NCBI GenBank assembly: GCA_017962865.1
Contig: JAGCUM010000222.1
Location: forward strand, 1 to 5,473
From: Spirochaetales bacterium
GTDB taxonomy: Bacteria; Spirochaetota; Spirochaetia; Sphaerochaetales; Sphaerochaetaceae
Direction: 5' to 3'
Length of the DNA: 5,473 nucleotides
Made by a program: the position numbers and the translations under genes. Positions 1-4,821 of this stretch are shown piece by piece. The notes beneath the pieces are model-generated. The model was not told where the DNA came from. It was given only the letters and a program-made list of their open reading frames with translations, and did not search any database. Each line of letters opens with the position of its first letter. The stretch's first letter is position 1.

Positions 1-591
1 AACCGGTACCGGGCAGTTCGAGGTTACCTTATCGAATTCGGGGCAGTAGAATGTCTTGATGACATCTGCTCCGATTTCGGCAGCTATTCTGGCACCGGAG
101 GCAATGAAGGCAGTGTCATTGTTCATGGTGTAGTCTGCGTTGAGGACTTCAGCGATGACAGGGATGCCGAGCTTATGGTAGCTTTCGCAAGCTCTTGCCA
201 GTTCAAGCTGACATTCCTTGTCGCGCTTGCCGTTGAGAACGAACATGAATAGGGCGGCATCAGCTCCGAGGCCGGCTGCCAGCTCTGCGCTTGCGATGCT
301 CTGATGAAGGTCGTTGTCGTAGGACTGGTAGTTGTCTCCGATCATCGTTCCGCCGACCGAGGCCCTGAGGACAAGAAGTTTGTCCGCATAGCTTTGGGTA
401 TCGATATGTCCCACCATGCCGGGGTTGAGGATGAATCCGTCGAGCCCGCTGTTCCGGAGGGAGCTGACCAGCTTGGGAGTGTTCTCCAGGCCCTGCATCG
501 TTCCATAAATCTGCGGATGATCGAAAGCTGCGACGAACAGCTTCCCCTTGTTTGCAAACAGTCTAGCGACTCTTTTCTCCAGTCCGGTCAT
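1..591 (-). CDS. Class I aldolase of the DeoC/LacD/FbaB/LsrF superfamily (partial, C-terminus beyond window)
   Basis: Seen: an open frame of 197 codons reads leftward from an ATG at 591-589 and is still open at base 1. It has a TIM-barrel aldolase look: AAFDHPQ at about residues 21-27, a PVIAEVLN strand at 144-151, and GADVIKTFY at 174-182 followed by CPVPV. Known: in FbaB/LsrF-type class I aldolases the lysine of the (V/I)IKTYY strand forms the Schiff base, which here would be K179, and a CPVPIVIAGG phosphate-binding strand follows, here cut by the window edge. Members of this superfamily cleave or form C-C bonds of phosphorylated sugars (fructose-1,6-bisphosphate, tagatose-bisphosphate, sulfofructose-phosphate, autoinducer-2 breakdown products). 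The substrate cannot be decided from this fragment. The start is supported by GAAGGA and AGGGG about 6-15 bases upstream. An in-frame ATG at 636 would add 15 residues but has no SD. It is divergent from the TetR gene and is probably regulated by it (inference). Confidence 0.87.
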   Translation of the reverse strand, partial: MTGLEKRVARLFANKGKLFVAAFDHPQIYGTMQGLENTPKLVSSLRNSGLDGFILNPGMVGHIDTQSYADKLLVLRASVGGTMIGDNYQSYDNDLHQSIASAELAAGLGADAALFMFVLNGKRDKECQLELARACESYHKLGIPVIAEVLNADYTMNNDTAFIASGARIAAEIGADVIKTFYCPEFDKVTSNCPVPV

Positions 592-619
592 TTTTAACCC
601 CTTTTCCTTCTTCAGGTGG

Positions 620-637
620 CATGAACATCTGTTCATG
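620..637. promoter_or_regulatory. Perfect 7-bp inverted repeat (CATGAAC-N4-GTTCATG), candidate operator in the aldolase leader
   Basis: Seen: CATGAAC ATCT GTTCATG has perfect 7-base arms and a 4-base spacer. It lies 28 bases upstream of the aldolase ATG and about 16-33 bases downstream of the predicted aldolase transcription start. Its core, GAAC-N4-GTTC, matches the Gram-positive LexA/DinR box pattern (CGAACRNRYGTTYC) at 11 of 14 positions. It could equally be a dimeric repressor site for the adjacent TetR protein, or an RNA hairpin in the 5' leader. The sequence does not say which. Confidence 0.6.
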
Positions 638-659
638 TAATTTGTTCTTTATAGATTGA

Positions 660-689
660 AGTATAGACTCCACTTTCTTACGCTGTCAA
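660..689 (-). promoter_or_regulatory. Sigma-70-type promoter for the aldolase gene
   Basis: On the minus strand a consensus -35 TTGACA (bases 689-684) is followed by an 18-base spacer and TATACT (665-660, 5 of 6 consensus). Just upstream of the -35, about 690-709, is an AT-rich tract resembling an UP element. Transcription would start near 653, giving a leader of about 60 bases that contains the 620-637 palindrome. The -35 is embedded in a 13-bp motif that recurs over the opposing promoter. Confidence 0.65.
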
Positions 690-746
690 ACAATATTAGA
701 TAATTAATGCGCGATATGAGTGTTGCGGATACTTCGATGATACGGT

Positions 747-774
747 TTGACAAACGATGATATTGTGTTACACT
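747..774 (+). promoter_or_regulatory. Sigma-70-type promoter for the tetR-phosphatase-deaminase unit
   Basis: A consensus -35 TTGACA (747-752), a 16-base spacer and TACACT (769-774, 4 of 6 consensus) predict a start near 781, about 55 bases before the TetR ATG. The -35 lies inside the 11-bp palindrome GTTTG-A-CAAAC (745-755). Two copies of CGATGATA (735-742 and 755-762) flank it. The -10 lies in the first of three tandem repeats, so any protein bound there would block polymerase. That fits autorepression (inference). Confidence 0.5.
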
Positions 775-800
775 TATCACGTTACAGATATTACGTTACA
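760..800 (+). repeat. Three tandem 13-bp motifs at 14-bp spacing over the tetR promoter (candidate operator array)
   Basis: Seen: ATATTGTGTTACA (760-772), TTATCACGTTACA (774-786) and ATATTACGTTACA (788-800) share GTTACA exactly and are spaced exactly 14 bases apart. Any copy matches the third at 11 of 13 positions. A fourth related copy, ATATTGTTTGACA, lies in inverted orientation at 696-684, over the aldolase -35, and matches the first at 11 of 13. The array covers the predicted -10, the start site and early leader of the TetR gene. This looks like a regulator-binding array. The binding protein is unproven, and TetR proteins more often use palindromes. Confidence 0.55.
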
Positions 801-835
801 TTTCTAACAGAATCGTCTGTTTATGGAGCATAATT

Positions 836-1366
836 ATGGCAAGAAGACAGAATTCCAGTTCAGCGGAGAGAAGCCGTTTCACCAAGGACTGCATTGTACA
901 GTCGCTTCTGAATCTCATGGACGAGCAGTCGTTCCCGACAATCAGCATTCAGGAGATTGTCGATACGGCCGGTGTCTCGAGAATGGCCTATTACAGGAAT
1001 TTCTCCAGTAAGGAAGATATCCTGAGGTATCACATCGCCTCGATTACGGATGATTTCATTTCCAAGTGGGAGTCATCCAAGCCCAAGAACTTCCAGGAAT
1101 ACCTTGTGCTTCTGTTCGACTATCTTCTGGAGCAGAAGGAGTTCGGACTCAAACTGGTCAAGGCCGGGATGATTGTCCTTGCAAAGGATGCCTTCGACAA
1201 GGGAATGCTAGCATATGCCAATGATACGAAGGGCTTCTACAACATGTGCTTCTTCTCGGGCGGACTCTTCAACATGTACAAGTTCTGGCTGGAGAACGGA
1301 TGCAGGGAGACACCCAAGCAGCTTTCCGAGTTCTTCGCCAAGAAGGTTCATCTCTTCAACGAGTAA
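836..1366 (+). CDS. TetR/AcrR-family transcriptional regulator
   Basis: The 176-residue product has the usual TetR layout. Helices 1-3 with a helix-turn-helix span about residues 16-62, including TISIQEIVDTAGVSRMAYYRNF (35-56) and the SSKEDIL segment that normally opens helix 4. The helical C-terminal half ends in SGGLFNMYKFWLENGC (141-156), which resembles the short TetR C-terminal domains common in Firmicutes, including DhaS-like regulators. Such proteins are dimeric and are released from DNA by a small ligand bound in the C-terminal domain. Nothing here identifies the ligand. The ATG at 836 has GGAG at 825-828, seven bases upstream. An ATG at 823 is in another frame. It is the first gene of a likely operon with the phosphatase and deaminase and is divergent from the aldolase, the classic position for a local repressor that also controls itself (inference). 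Confidence 0.9.
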   Translation: MARRQNSSSAERSRFTKDCIVQSLLNLMDEQSFPTISIQEIVDTAGVSRMAYYRNFSSKEDILRYHIASITDDFISKWESSKPKNFQEYLVLLFDYLLEQKEFGLKLVKAGMIVLAKDAFDKGMLAYANDTKGFYNMCFFSGGLFNMYKFWLENGCRETPKQLSEFFAKKVHLFNE

Positions 1367-1381
1367 GCTTTTCAAAGTCCA

Positions 1382-1401
1382 TCCTTAGGGTTATCCTAGG
1401 A
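1382..1401 (+). promoter_or_regulatory. Small imperfect hairpin overlapping the phosphatase SD sequence
   Basis: TCCTTAGG (1382-1389) and CCTAGGA (1395-1401) pair with one bulged base around a GTTAT loop. The right arm contains AGGA (1398-1401), the only SD-like sequence before the phosphatase ATG at 1405, and it is only three bases from it. If the hairpin forms, it would hide the ribosome site and lower expression relative to tetR. The stem is short and this is only a possibility. Confidence 0.3.
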
Positions 1402-1404
1402 AAC

Positions 1405-2214
1405 ATGAGCACATTGATTGAACTCGAGACACTTGCAAACACCAGGGATCTTGGCGGGATGGTTGCATCCGACGGCAGGCGGATCAGGAGTGGAAAACTC
1501 ATCAGAAGCGGCCAGCTGGTAGGGCTATCCGGATCGGATATGGCAAAGCTTGCCTCAATGGTCGATACTGTCATCGATTTCAGAAACTCCGGTGAAATCG
1601 AAGACCAGCCGGACTGCATTCTTGACGGGGTAAGCAACATCAATATCCCCATAGTCGAGAACTTCACTTCCGGCATATCAAGGGAAGAGGAGTCAGACGA
1701 GCAGCTGATTGCAAACCTGGCCTTCAGGCCCGAGGCTGCCAGAGAGTACATGAGAACCATGTACCGTAAGTTCGTAACCGATTTCTGCATATCGAGATAT
1801 TCCCGTTTTCTGGAGGTTCTGCTCCAAGACCACGGCAAGGCTGTGCTCTGGCACTGCTCCGCGGGCAAGGATCGGGCAGGCATAGGAGCTGTGATAATCG
1901 AGGAAATCCTCGGTGTCCCCAGGGAAGAGATCATTGCGGATTACATGAGGACGAAGAATTTCCTTTCGCCCTATACCGAGGGCTATGTGACGTTCATCAA
2001 GGCAGAGTTTGAAAAGGCGAGAAAGCTCAGCGAAGAAGAGACAAAGACAGCGGAAGAATCGATACGCAGTCTCTTCGGCATAGAGCAGAGCTACATCGAA
2101 GCCTATTACAAGGAAATCGAGAAACAGTTCGGAGATTACGATACGTTCATAAGGCGTGGTCTGGGGCTGACGGACAGACAGATCCTGGCGCTGAGAGACA
2201 AATATCTGGAATAG
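1405..2214 (+). CDS. Tyrosine-protein-phosphatase-like enzyme (Y_phosphatase3 / MptpB-LipA type)
   Basis: The 269-residue product carries the family hallmarks in order. These are NTRDLGG (residues 12-18), a VIDFR strand (56-60) followed by a Ser-Gly-Glu stretch, the P-loop HCSAGKDRAG (150-159) with nucleophile C151 and phosphate-binding R157, and then IIADYMRTK (176-184). The GKDR form of the P-loop is known from MptpB-like phosphatases, which act on phosphotyrosine and sometimes phosphoserine or phosphoinositides. The substrate here is unknown. Residue 158, after the P-loop arginine, is alanine where serine or threonine is common. No signal peptide is seen, so the protein is probably cytoplasmic. 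The frame is open upstream to 1246, but that part overlaps tetR and lacks the family N-terminus. ATG 1405 puts NTRDLGG at its normal place near the start. The SD is weak (AGGA, three bases away). It lies 38 bases after tetR and 9 before the deaminase. Confidence 0.88.
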   Translation: MSTLIELETLANTRDLGGMVASDGRRIRSGKLIRSGQLVGLSGSDMAKLASMVDTVIDFRNSGEIEDQPDCILDGVSNINIPIVENFTSGISREEESDEQLIANLAFRPEAAREYMRTMYRKFVTDFCISRYSRFLEVLLQDHGKAVLWHCSAGKDRAGIGAVIIEEILGVPREEIIADYMRTKNFLSPYTEGYVTFIKAEFEKARKLSEEETKTAEESIRSLFGIEQSYIEAYYKEIEKQFGDYDTFIRRGLGLTDRQILALRDKYLE

Positions 2215-2223
2215 GAGTACATA

Positions 2224-2706
2224 ATGGATCACATCAAGTATCTTCTTGCTGCCAATGAGGTTGCCCGCAAGGCAAGAGAAAACGGGAATACTCCGTTCGG
2301 AGCAGTTCTGGTAGATGAGAACGGAAACATCGTGATGGAGCAGGGCAATGCCGAACGTGATCTGCATGATGCCACGGCCCATGCAGAGCGTATGCTGGCA
2401 AGCCGCGCAAGTCAGACCTTCAGCAAGGACTTTCTGGCCAAATGTACCCTTTATACCACATTCGAGCCGTGCTGTATGTGCACAGGTGCCATTTACTGGG
2501 CCAATATCGGCAGGATCGTCTACGGTCTTACCGAGGAGAGGCTTCTTGAGATGACGGGCTCGGATGAGAAGAATCCGACCTTCAACATATCATGTCGCAC
2601 CATCATTGCCGCAGGTCAGAAACCCATCGAGATTCTGGGCCCGTTCCCCGAGATTGCCCCGGAGGTTGAGAAGGTGCACGCAGGATTCTGGAATCCTGAG
2701 AAGTAA
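2224..2706 (+). CDS. Zinc-dependent nucleobase/nucleoside deaminase (CDA fold, COG0590-like)
   Basis: The 160-residue product has the cytidine-deaminase-fold zinc site. HAE at residues 53-55 supplies H53 as ligand and E55 as proton shuttle, and PCCMC at 82-86 supplies ligands C83 and C86. NTPFGAVLVDENG (22-34) and GAIYWANIGRIVYG (88-101) are typical of the GuaD/TadA-like group. The length fits guanine-deaminase-type enzymes (about 155-160 residues). TadA is unlikely because the region after the second motif has LTEERLLEMTGSDEKNPT rather than the TadA DxKxGAxGS stretch. The product is therefore probably a soluble enzyme hydrolysing an amino group from a purine, pyrimidine or related ring, with substrate unresolved. 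ATG 2224 has AGGAG at 2213-2217, six bases upstream and overlapping the phosphatase stop codon, so translation is probably coupled. Its TAA directly abuts the convergent flavoprotein stop. Confidence 0.87.
   Translation: MDHIKYLLAANEVARKARENGNTPFGAVLVDENGNIVMEQGNAERDLHDATAHAERMLASRASQTFSKDFLAKCTLYTTFEPCCMCTGAIYWANIGRIVYGLTEERLLEMTGSDEKNPTFNISCRTIIAAGQKPIEILGPFPEIAPEVEKVHAGFWNPEK
2681..2698. repeat. Perfect 8-bp inverted repeat at the 3' end of the deaminase gene
   Basis: CAGGATTC (2681-2688), TG, then GAATCCTG (2691-2698) form a perfect inverted repeat 5-8 bases before the deaminase stop and beside the convergent stop of the flavoprotein. In RNA it could form a tight hairpin from either strand. 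There is no T-tract after it in either direction, so it is not a standard intrinsic terminator. It encodes the AGFWNPE tail, which resembles a conserved ending in related deaminases, so it may be partly coincidental. Confidence 0.4.
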
Positions 2707-4086
2707 TCAGAACGATTCCAGTATTTCGCGGGCGACGAAGACGCCGCTGGCCGAGGCATGGGAGAGCGAATGCGTTACTCCGCTGCCGTCGCCGATCATG
2801 TAGAGGCCCTTGTACTTTGTCTCAAGGTGATCGTCCACCTTAACTTCCATGTTGTAGAACTTGACCTCGACTCCATACAGCAGGGTATCGTCATTTGCGG
2901 TGCCCGGTGCAATGCGGTCCAGGGCATAGATCATCTCGATGATACCGTCCAGTATGCGTTTGGGCAGGACCAGGGAGAGGTCTCCGGGCTCGGCCTGGAG
3001 TGTGGGACGTACGAAGGACTCCTCGATTCTCTTGCGGTTGCTTCTTCTTCCGCGGATGAGGTCTCCGAAGCGCTGTACGATGACTCCGCCTCCGAGCATA
3101 TTGGAGAGCCTTGCGATTCCTTCTCCGTATCCGTTCGAGTCCTTGAAGGGCTCTGTGAAGTGCTTTGAAACCAGAAGTGCGAAGTTGGTGTTCTCGGTTC
3201 TCTGACTGGGATCCTCGAAGCTGTGGCCGTTGACGGTTACGATGCCGTTGGTGTTCTCGTTGACCACGATGCCGTAGGGATTCATGCAGAAGGTGCGCAC
3301 GTTGTCCTCGAACTTCTCGGTGCGGTAGACGATCTTGCTCTCATAGAGGCTGTCGGTAAGCGGTGCGAAGATCTGTGCCGGAAGCTCGACGCGCACTCCG
3401 ATGTCGACACGGTTGGAGAGCGTTTCGATTCCGAGGTCCTTGCAGACTTCCTCGACCCACTTGCTTCCGCTGCGGCCGACAGAGACGATACACTTGGTGC
3501 AATCGTAGGTGCCCTTGTCGGTTACGATCCTGTATCCGTCTTCCAGAACCTCGATGTTCTTGACGGATTCGAGGAAATGGAAGTCGATATGGTCCTTCAT
3601 CTCGTTGTAGAGGTTCCTGAGTACCACGAAGTTGATGTCAGTTCCGAGGTGGCGGACCGATGCATCCAGGAGCTTGAGCTTGTTCTGCATGCAGAGTCTC
3701 TTGATCTCCGAGCCGGATGTCGTGTAAAGCTTGGTTCCCTCGCCGCCATGGGTGACGTTGATATGGTCCACATACTGCATGAGTTCGGTTGCCTTTCTCT
3801 TTCCGATATACTCGCAAAGTGTTCCGCCGAAATCATTTGTGATGTTGTACTTGCCGTCTGAGAAAGCTCCGGCGCCGCCGAATCCGGACATGATGGAGCA
3901 GGGCTTGCAGCCTATGCAGCTCTTGACCTTATCCCCGTCGATGGGGCACTTGCGCTGTTCGAGGGCTTTGCCCATGTCGATTACTGCAACCCTGAGGTTG
4001 CTGTTGTTCTTCATAAGCTCGTAGGCCGAGAAGATTCCTCCCGGTCCGGCTCCGATAATTATGACATCATATTTCGTGGTTTTCAT
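2707..4086 (-). CDS. FAD-dependent dehydrogenase-like flavoprotein (COG2509 type) with a four-cysteine motif
   Basis: The 459-residue product opens with a Rossmann dinucleotide-binding motif, DVIIIGAGPGGIFSAYEL (residues 7-24), with the expected acidic strand end VAVID near 33-37. It closes with the second FAD motif, GLYMIGDGSGVTHSLSHASASG (427-448). Between them lie C47, C57, C60 and C63 (CX9CX2CX2C), followed at once by GFGGAGAFSDGKYN (68-81), a stretch recalled as typical of COG2509 flavoproteins. The reaction is not known for most of this family. No membrane segment or signal is seen, so it should be cytoplasmic. The frame extends to a TTG at 4095, but ATG 4086 gives the normal short lead before the Rossmann strand. 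Only a weak GAAG (4093-4090) precedes that ATG. Its stop (TGA, 2709-2707) touches the convergent deaminase stop. It is divergent from the purine operon, with no clear functional link. Confidence 0.88.
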   Translation of the reverse strand: MKTTKYDVIIIGAGPGGIFSAYELMKNNSNLRVAVIDMGKALEQRKCPIDGDKVKSCIGCKPCSIMSGFGGAGAFSDGKYNITNDFGGTLCEYIGKRKATELMQYVDHINVTHGGEGTKLYTTSGSEIKRLCMQNKLKLLDASVRHLGTDINFVVLRNLYNEMKDHIDFHFLESVKNIEVLEDGYRIVTDKGTYDCTKCIVSVGRSGSKWVEEVCKDLGIETLSNRVDIGVRVELPAQIFAPLTDSLYESKIVYRTEKFEDNVRTFCMNPYGIVVNENTNGIVTVNGHSFEDPSQRTENTNFALLVSKHFTEPFKDSNGYGEGIARLSNMLGGGVIVQRFGDLIRGRRSNRKRIEESFVRPTLQAEPGDLSLVLPKRILDGIIEMIYALDRIAPGTANDDTLLYGVEVKFYNMEVKVDDHLETKYKGLYMIGDGSGVTHSLSHASASGVFVAREILESF

Positions 4087-4099
4087 GTACTTCAAATGT

Positions 4100-4105
4100 A
4101 CTATA
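4100..4105 (-). promoter_or_regulatory. Candidate -10 element for the flavoprotein gene
   Basis: TATAGT on the minus strand (4105-4100, 5 of 6 consensus) would place the transcription start near 4093-4092, leaving about six leader bases before ATG 4086. No good -35 is visible at 16-18 bases; the nearest sequence is around the CAATTG at 4122-4127, which also carries the -35-like TTGCCT of the opposing promoter. The call is weak, but it agrees with the lack of a good SD. Confidence 0.3.
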
Positions 4106-4124
4106 TTTTCAGCCTCGTTATCAA

Positions 4125-4153
4125 TTGCCTAGCAGGCTGTTTGGTGCTATCAT
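4125..4153 (+). promoter_or_regulatory. Candidate extended -10 promoter for the purO-purH' operon, predicting a leaderless transcript
   Basis: TTGCCT (4125-4130), a 17-base spacer and TATCAT (4148-4153, 5 of 6 consensus) preceded by TGC (4145-4147) form an extended -10 promoter. A start seven bases downstream falls on base 4160, the A of the purO ATG. The GCCT-AGC-AGGC inverted repeat at 4127-4137 lies in the spacer and could be a small operator. No PurR box or purine riboswitch is recognisable, and the gap is too short for a riboswitch. Confidence 0.42.
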
Positions 4154-4159
4154 TCGGAC

Positions 4160-4819
4160 ATGAGGATTTCGGAATATTTATGCACCAACAGGTATCCGGG
4201 GAGAATCATTGCAGCGGGAGTCACCCCATCCGGAAAGCTCGTCTATGCCTATGCCATCATGGGCAGGAGTCCCAACAGCCGCAACAGGGTTTTCGTGGTA
4301 TCGGACGGAGAGGTCCGGACCGGGCCTTTCGATGAAACGAAGGTCGAAGATCCGTCGCTGATCATCTACCCGGCAATACTGAAGGCCGGCGACTGCACGG
4401 TGGTTGCGAACGGCGACCAGAGCCTTGTGATAAAGAAGGCGATTGAAGAAGGCAAAACACTTGAAGATGCCCTCGCAGAATGCACTTTCGAGCCCGATGC
4501 GCCCAATTTTACCCCCAGAATATCCCTTGTCATACGGCCCGATACCTTTGAGTTCGGCATAAACCGCCGCCTTGCGGACGGAAGCTGCGAGCGCAAGGTC
4601 TGGAGCTATCCGAAGGTAGTCGGAAAGGTGCGCATCCTCCATACATACGAGGGGGATTCGAACCCGCTGGTTTCCTTTGTGGGAGAGCCGCGGATCCTGG
4701 ATTCCGAGGACAATTGCGCAAGGCAGATATGGAGAAGTCTTGACAGTGAAAACCGCATATCCCTCTACGTCAGGGAAGCAAATATCGAAACGGTTTTCAA
4801 TGCAAGGGAGAGTGAATAA
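4160..4819 (+). CDS. purO: IMP cyclohydrolase, PurO-like family
   Basis: The 219-residue product matches the PurO-type IMP cyclohydrolase pattern. It has NRYPGR near the start (10-15), AYAIMGRSPNSRNRVFV (30-46), DPSLIIYPA (64-72), a VANGDQS turn (82-88) and FEPDAPNFTPRIS (110-122). The length is close to the roughly 200-240 residues expected. The known reaction is ring closure of 5-formamidoimidazole-4-carboxamide ribotide (FAICAR) to IMP, the last step of de novo purine synthesis, in the cytoplasm. PurO was defined in archaea, and homologues occur in anaerobic bacteria that lack a PurH N-terminal cyclohydrolase domain. The assignment is strengthened by the next gene, which would supply FAICAR. 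ATG 4160 aligns with the family N-terminus but has no SD; a leaderless transcript is likely. The stop is two bases before the next ATG, so the two are surely co-transcribed. Confidence 0.88.
   Translation: MRISEYLCTNRYPGRIIAAGVTPSGKLVYAYAIMGRSPNSRNRVFVVSDGEVRTGPFDETKVEDPSLIIYPAILKAGDCTVVANGDQSLVIKKAIEEGKTLEDALAECTFEPDAPNFTPRISLVIRPDTFEFGINRRLADGSCERKVWSYPKVVGKVRILHTYEGDSNPLVSFVGEPRILDSEDNCARQIWRSLDSENRISLYVREANIETVFNARESE
4806..4810 (+). promoter_or_regulatory. Ribosome binding site for the AICAR transformylase gene, inside the purO end
   Basis: GGGAG lies in the last codons of purO, 11 bases before ATG 4822, a slightly long spacing. With the purO stop only two bases from that ATG, terminating ribosomes probably help initiation (translational coupling), keeping the two enzymes in proportion. 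Confidence 0.5.
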
Positions 4820-4821
4820 TT

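Larger units (their letters stand above)
592..835. other. Divergent regulatory intergenic region between aldolase and tetR
   Basis: This 244-bp non-coding gap is more AT-rich than its flanks. From left to right it holds the aldolase SD (about 597-606), the 620-637 palindrome, the leftward promoter (660-689), an AT-rich tract (690-709), two CGATGATA repeats (735-742, 755-762), the GTTTGACAAAC palindrome (745-755), the rightward promoter (747-774), the tandem 13-bp motif array (760-800) and the tetR SD (825-828). No credible small gene was found in it. Confidence 0.7.

Noticed and set aside
51..65. ATGTC-TTGAT-GACAT inverted repeat
   Set aside because: It has only 5-bp arms and lies inside the codons around the catalytic lysine strand of the aldolase, so it is explained by coding.
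592..636. In-frame upstream ATG (636) for the aldolase, adding 15 residues
   Set aside because: It has no SD before it, whereas ATG 591 has a strong one at proper spacing. The extra segment would also run through the palindrome.
621..659. 12-codon open frame (ATG at 621) inside the aldolase leader region, plus strand
   Set aside because: Its start is part of the palindrome, there is no promoter pointing into it, and it shows no peptide signature.
1246..1404. Upstream extension of the phosphatase frame by 53 residues
   Set aside because: It overlaps the end of tetR in another frame and lacks family similarity. ATG 1405 puts the NTRDLGG motif where the family has it.
1356..1934. 192-codon open frame on the minus strand
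   Set aside because: It is antisense to the phosphatase, rich in Ser and Met from reversed codons, and has no motif.
1693..2382. 229-codon open frame on the minus strand across the phosphatase-deaminase junction
   Set aside because: It is antisense to two genes with clear catalytic motifs. It has no SD or recognisable domain.
3223..3861. 212-codon open frame on the plus strand
   Set aside because: It lies wholly antisense to the well-supported flavoprotein gene. Its composition (runs of Val, Asp, Leu) is that of a shadow frame, and no family motif is seen.
4087..4095. TTG start giving the flavoprotein three extra residues
   Set aside because: It has no SD at a usable distance. ATG 4086 gives the normal N-terminus just before the Rossmann strand.
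4096..4159. Purine riboswitch or PurR box upstream of purO
   Set aside because: The gap is too short for a purine aptamer, and no PurR-box-like sequence was recognised.
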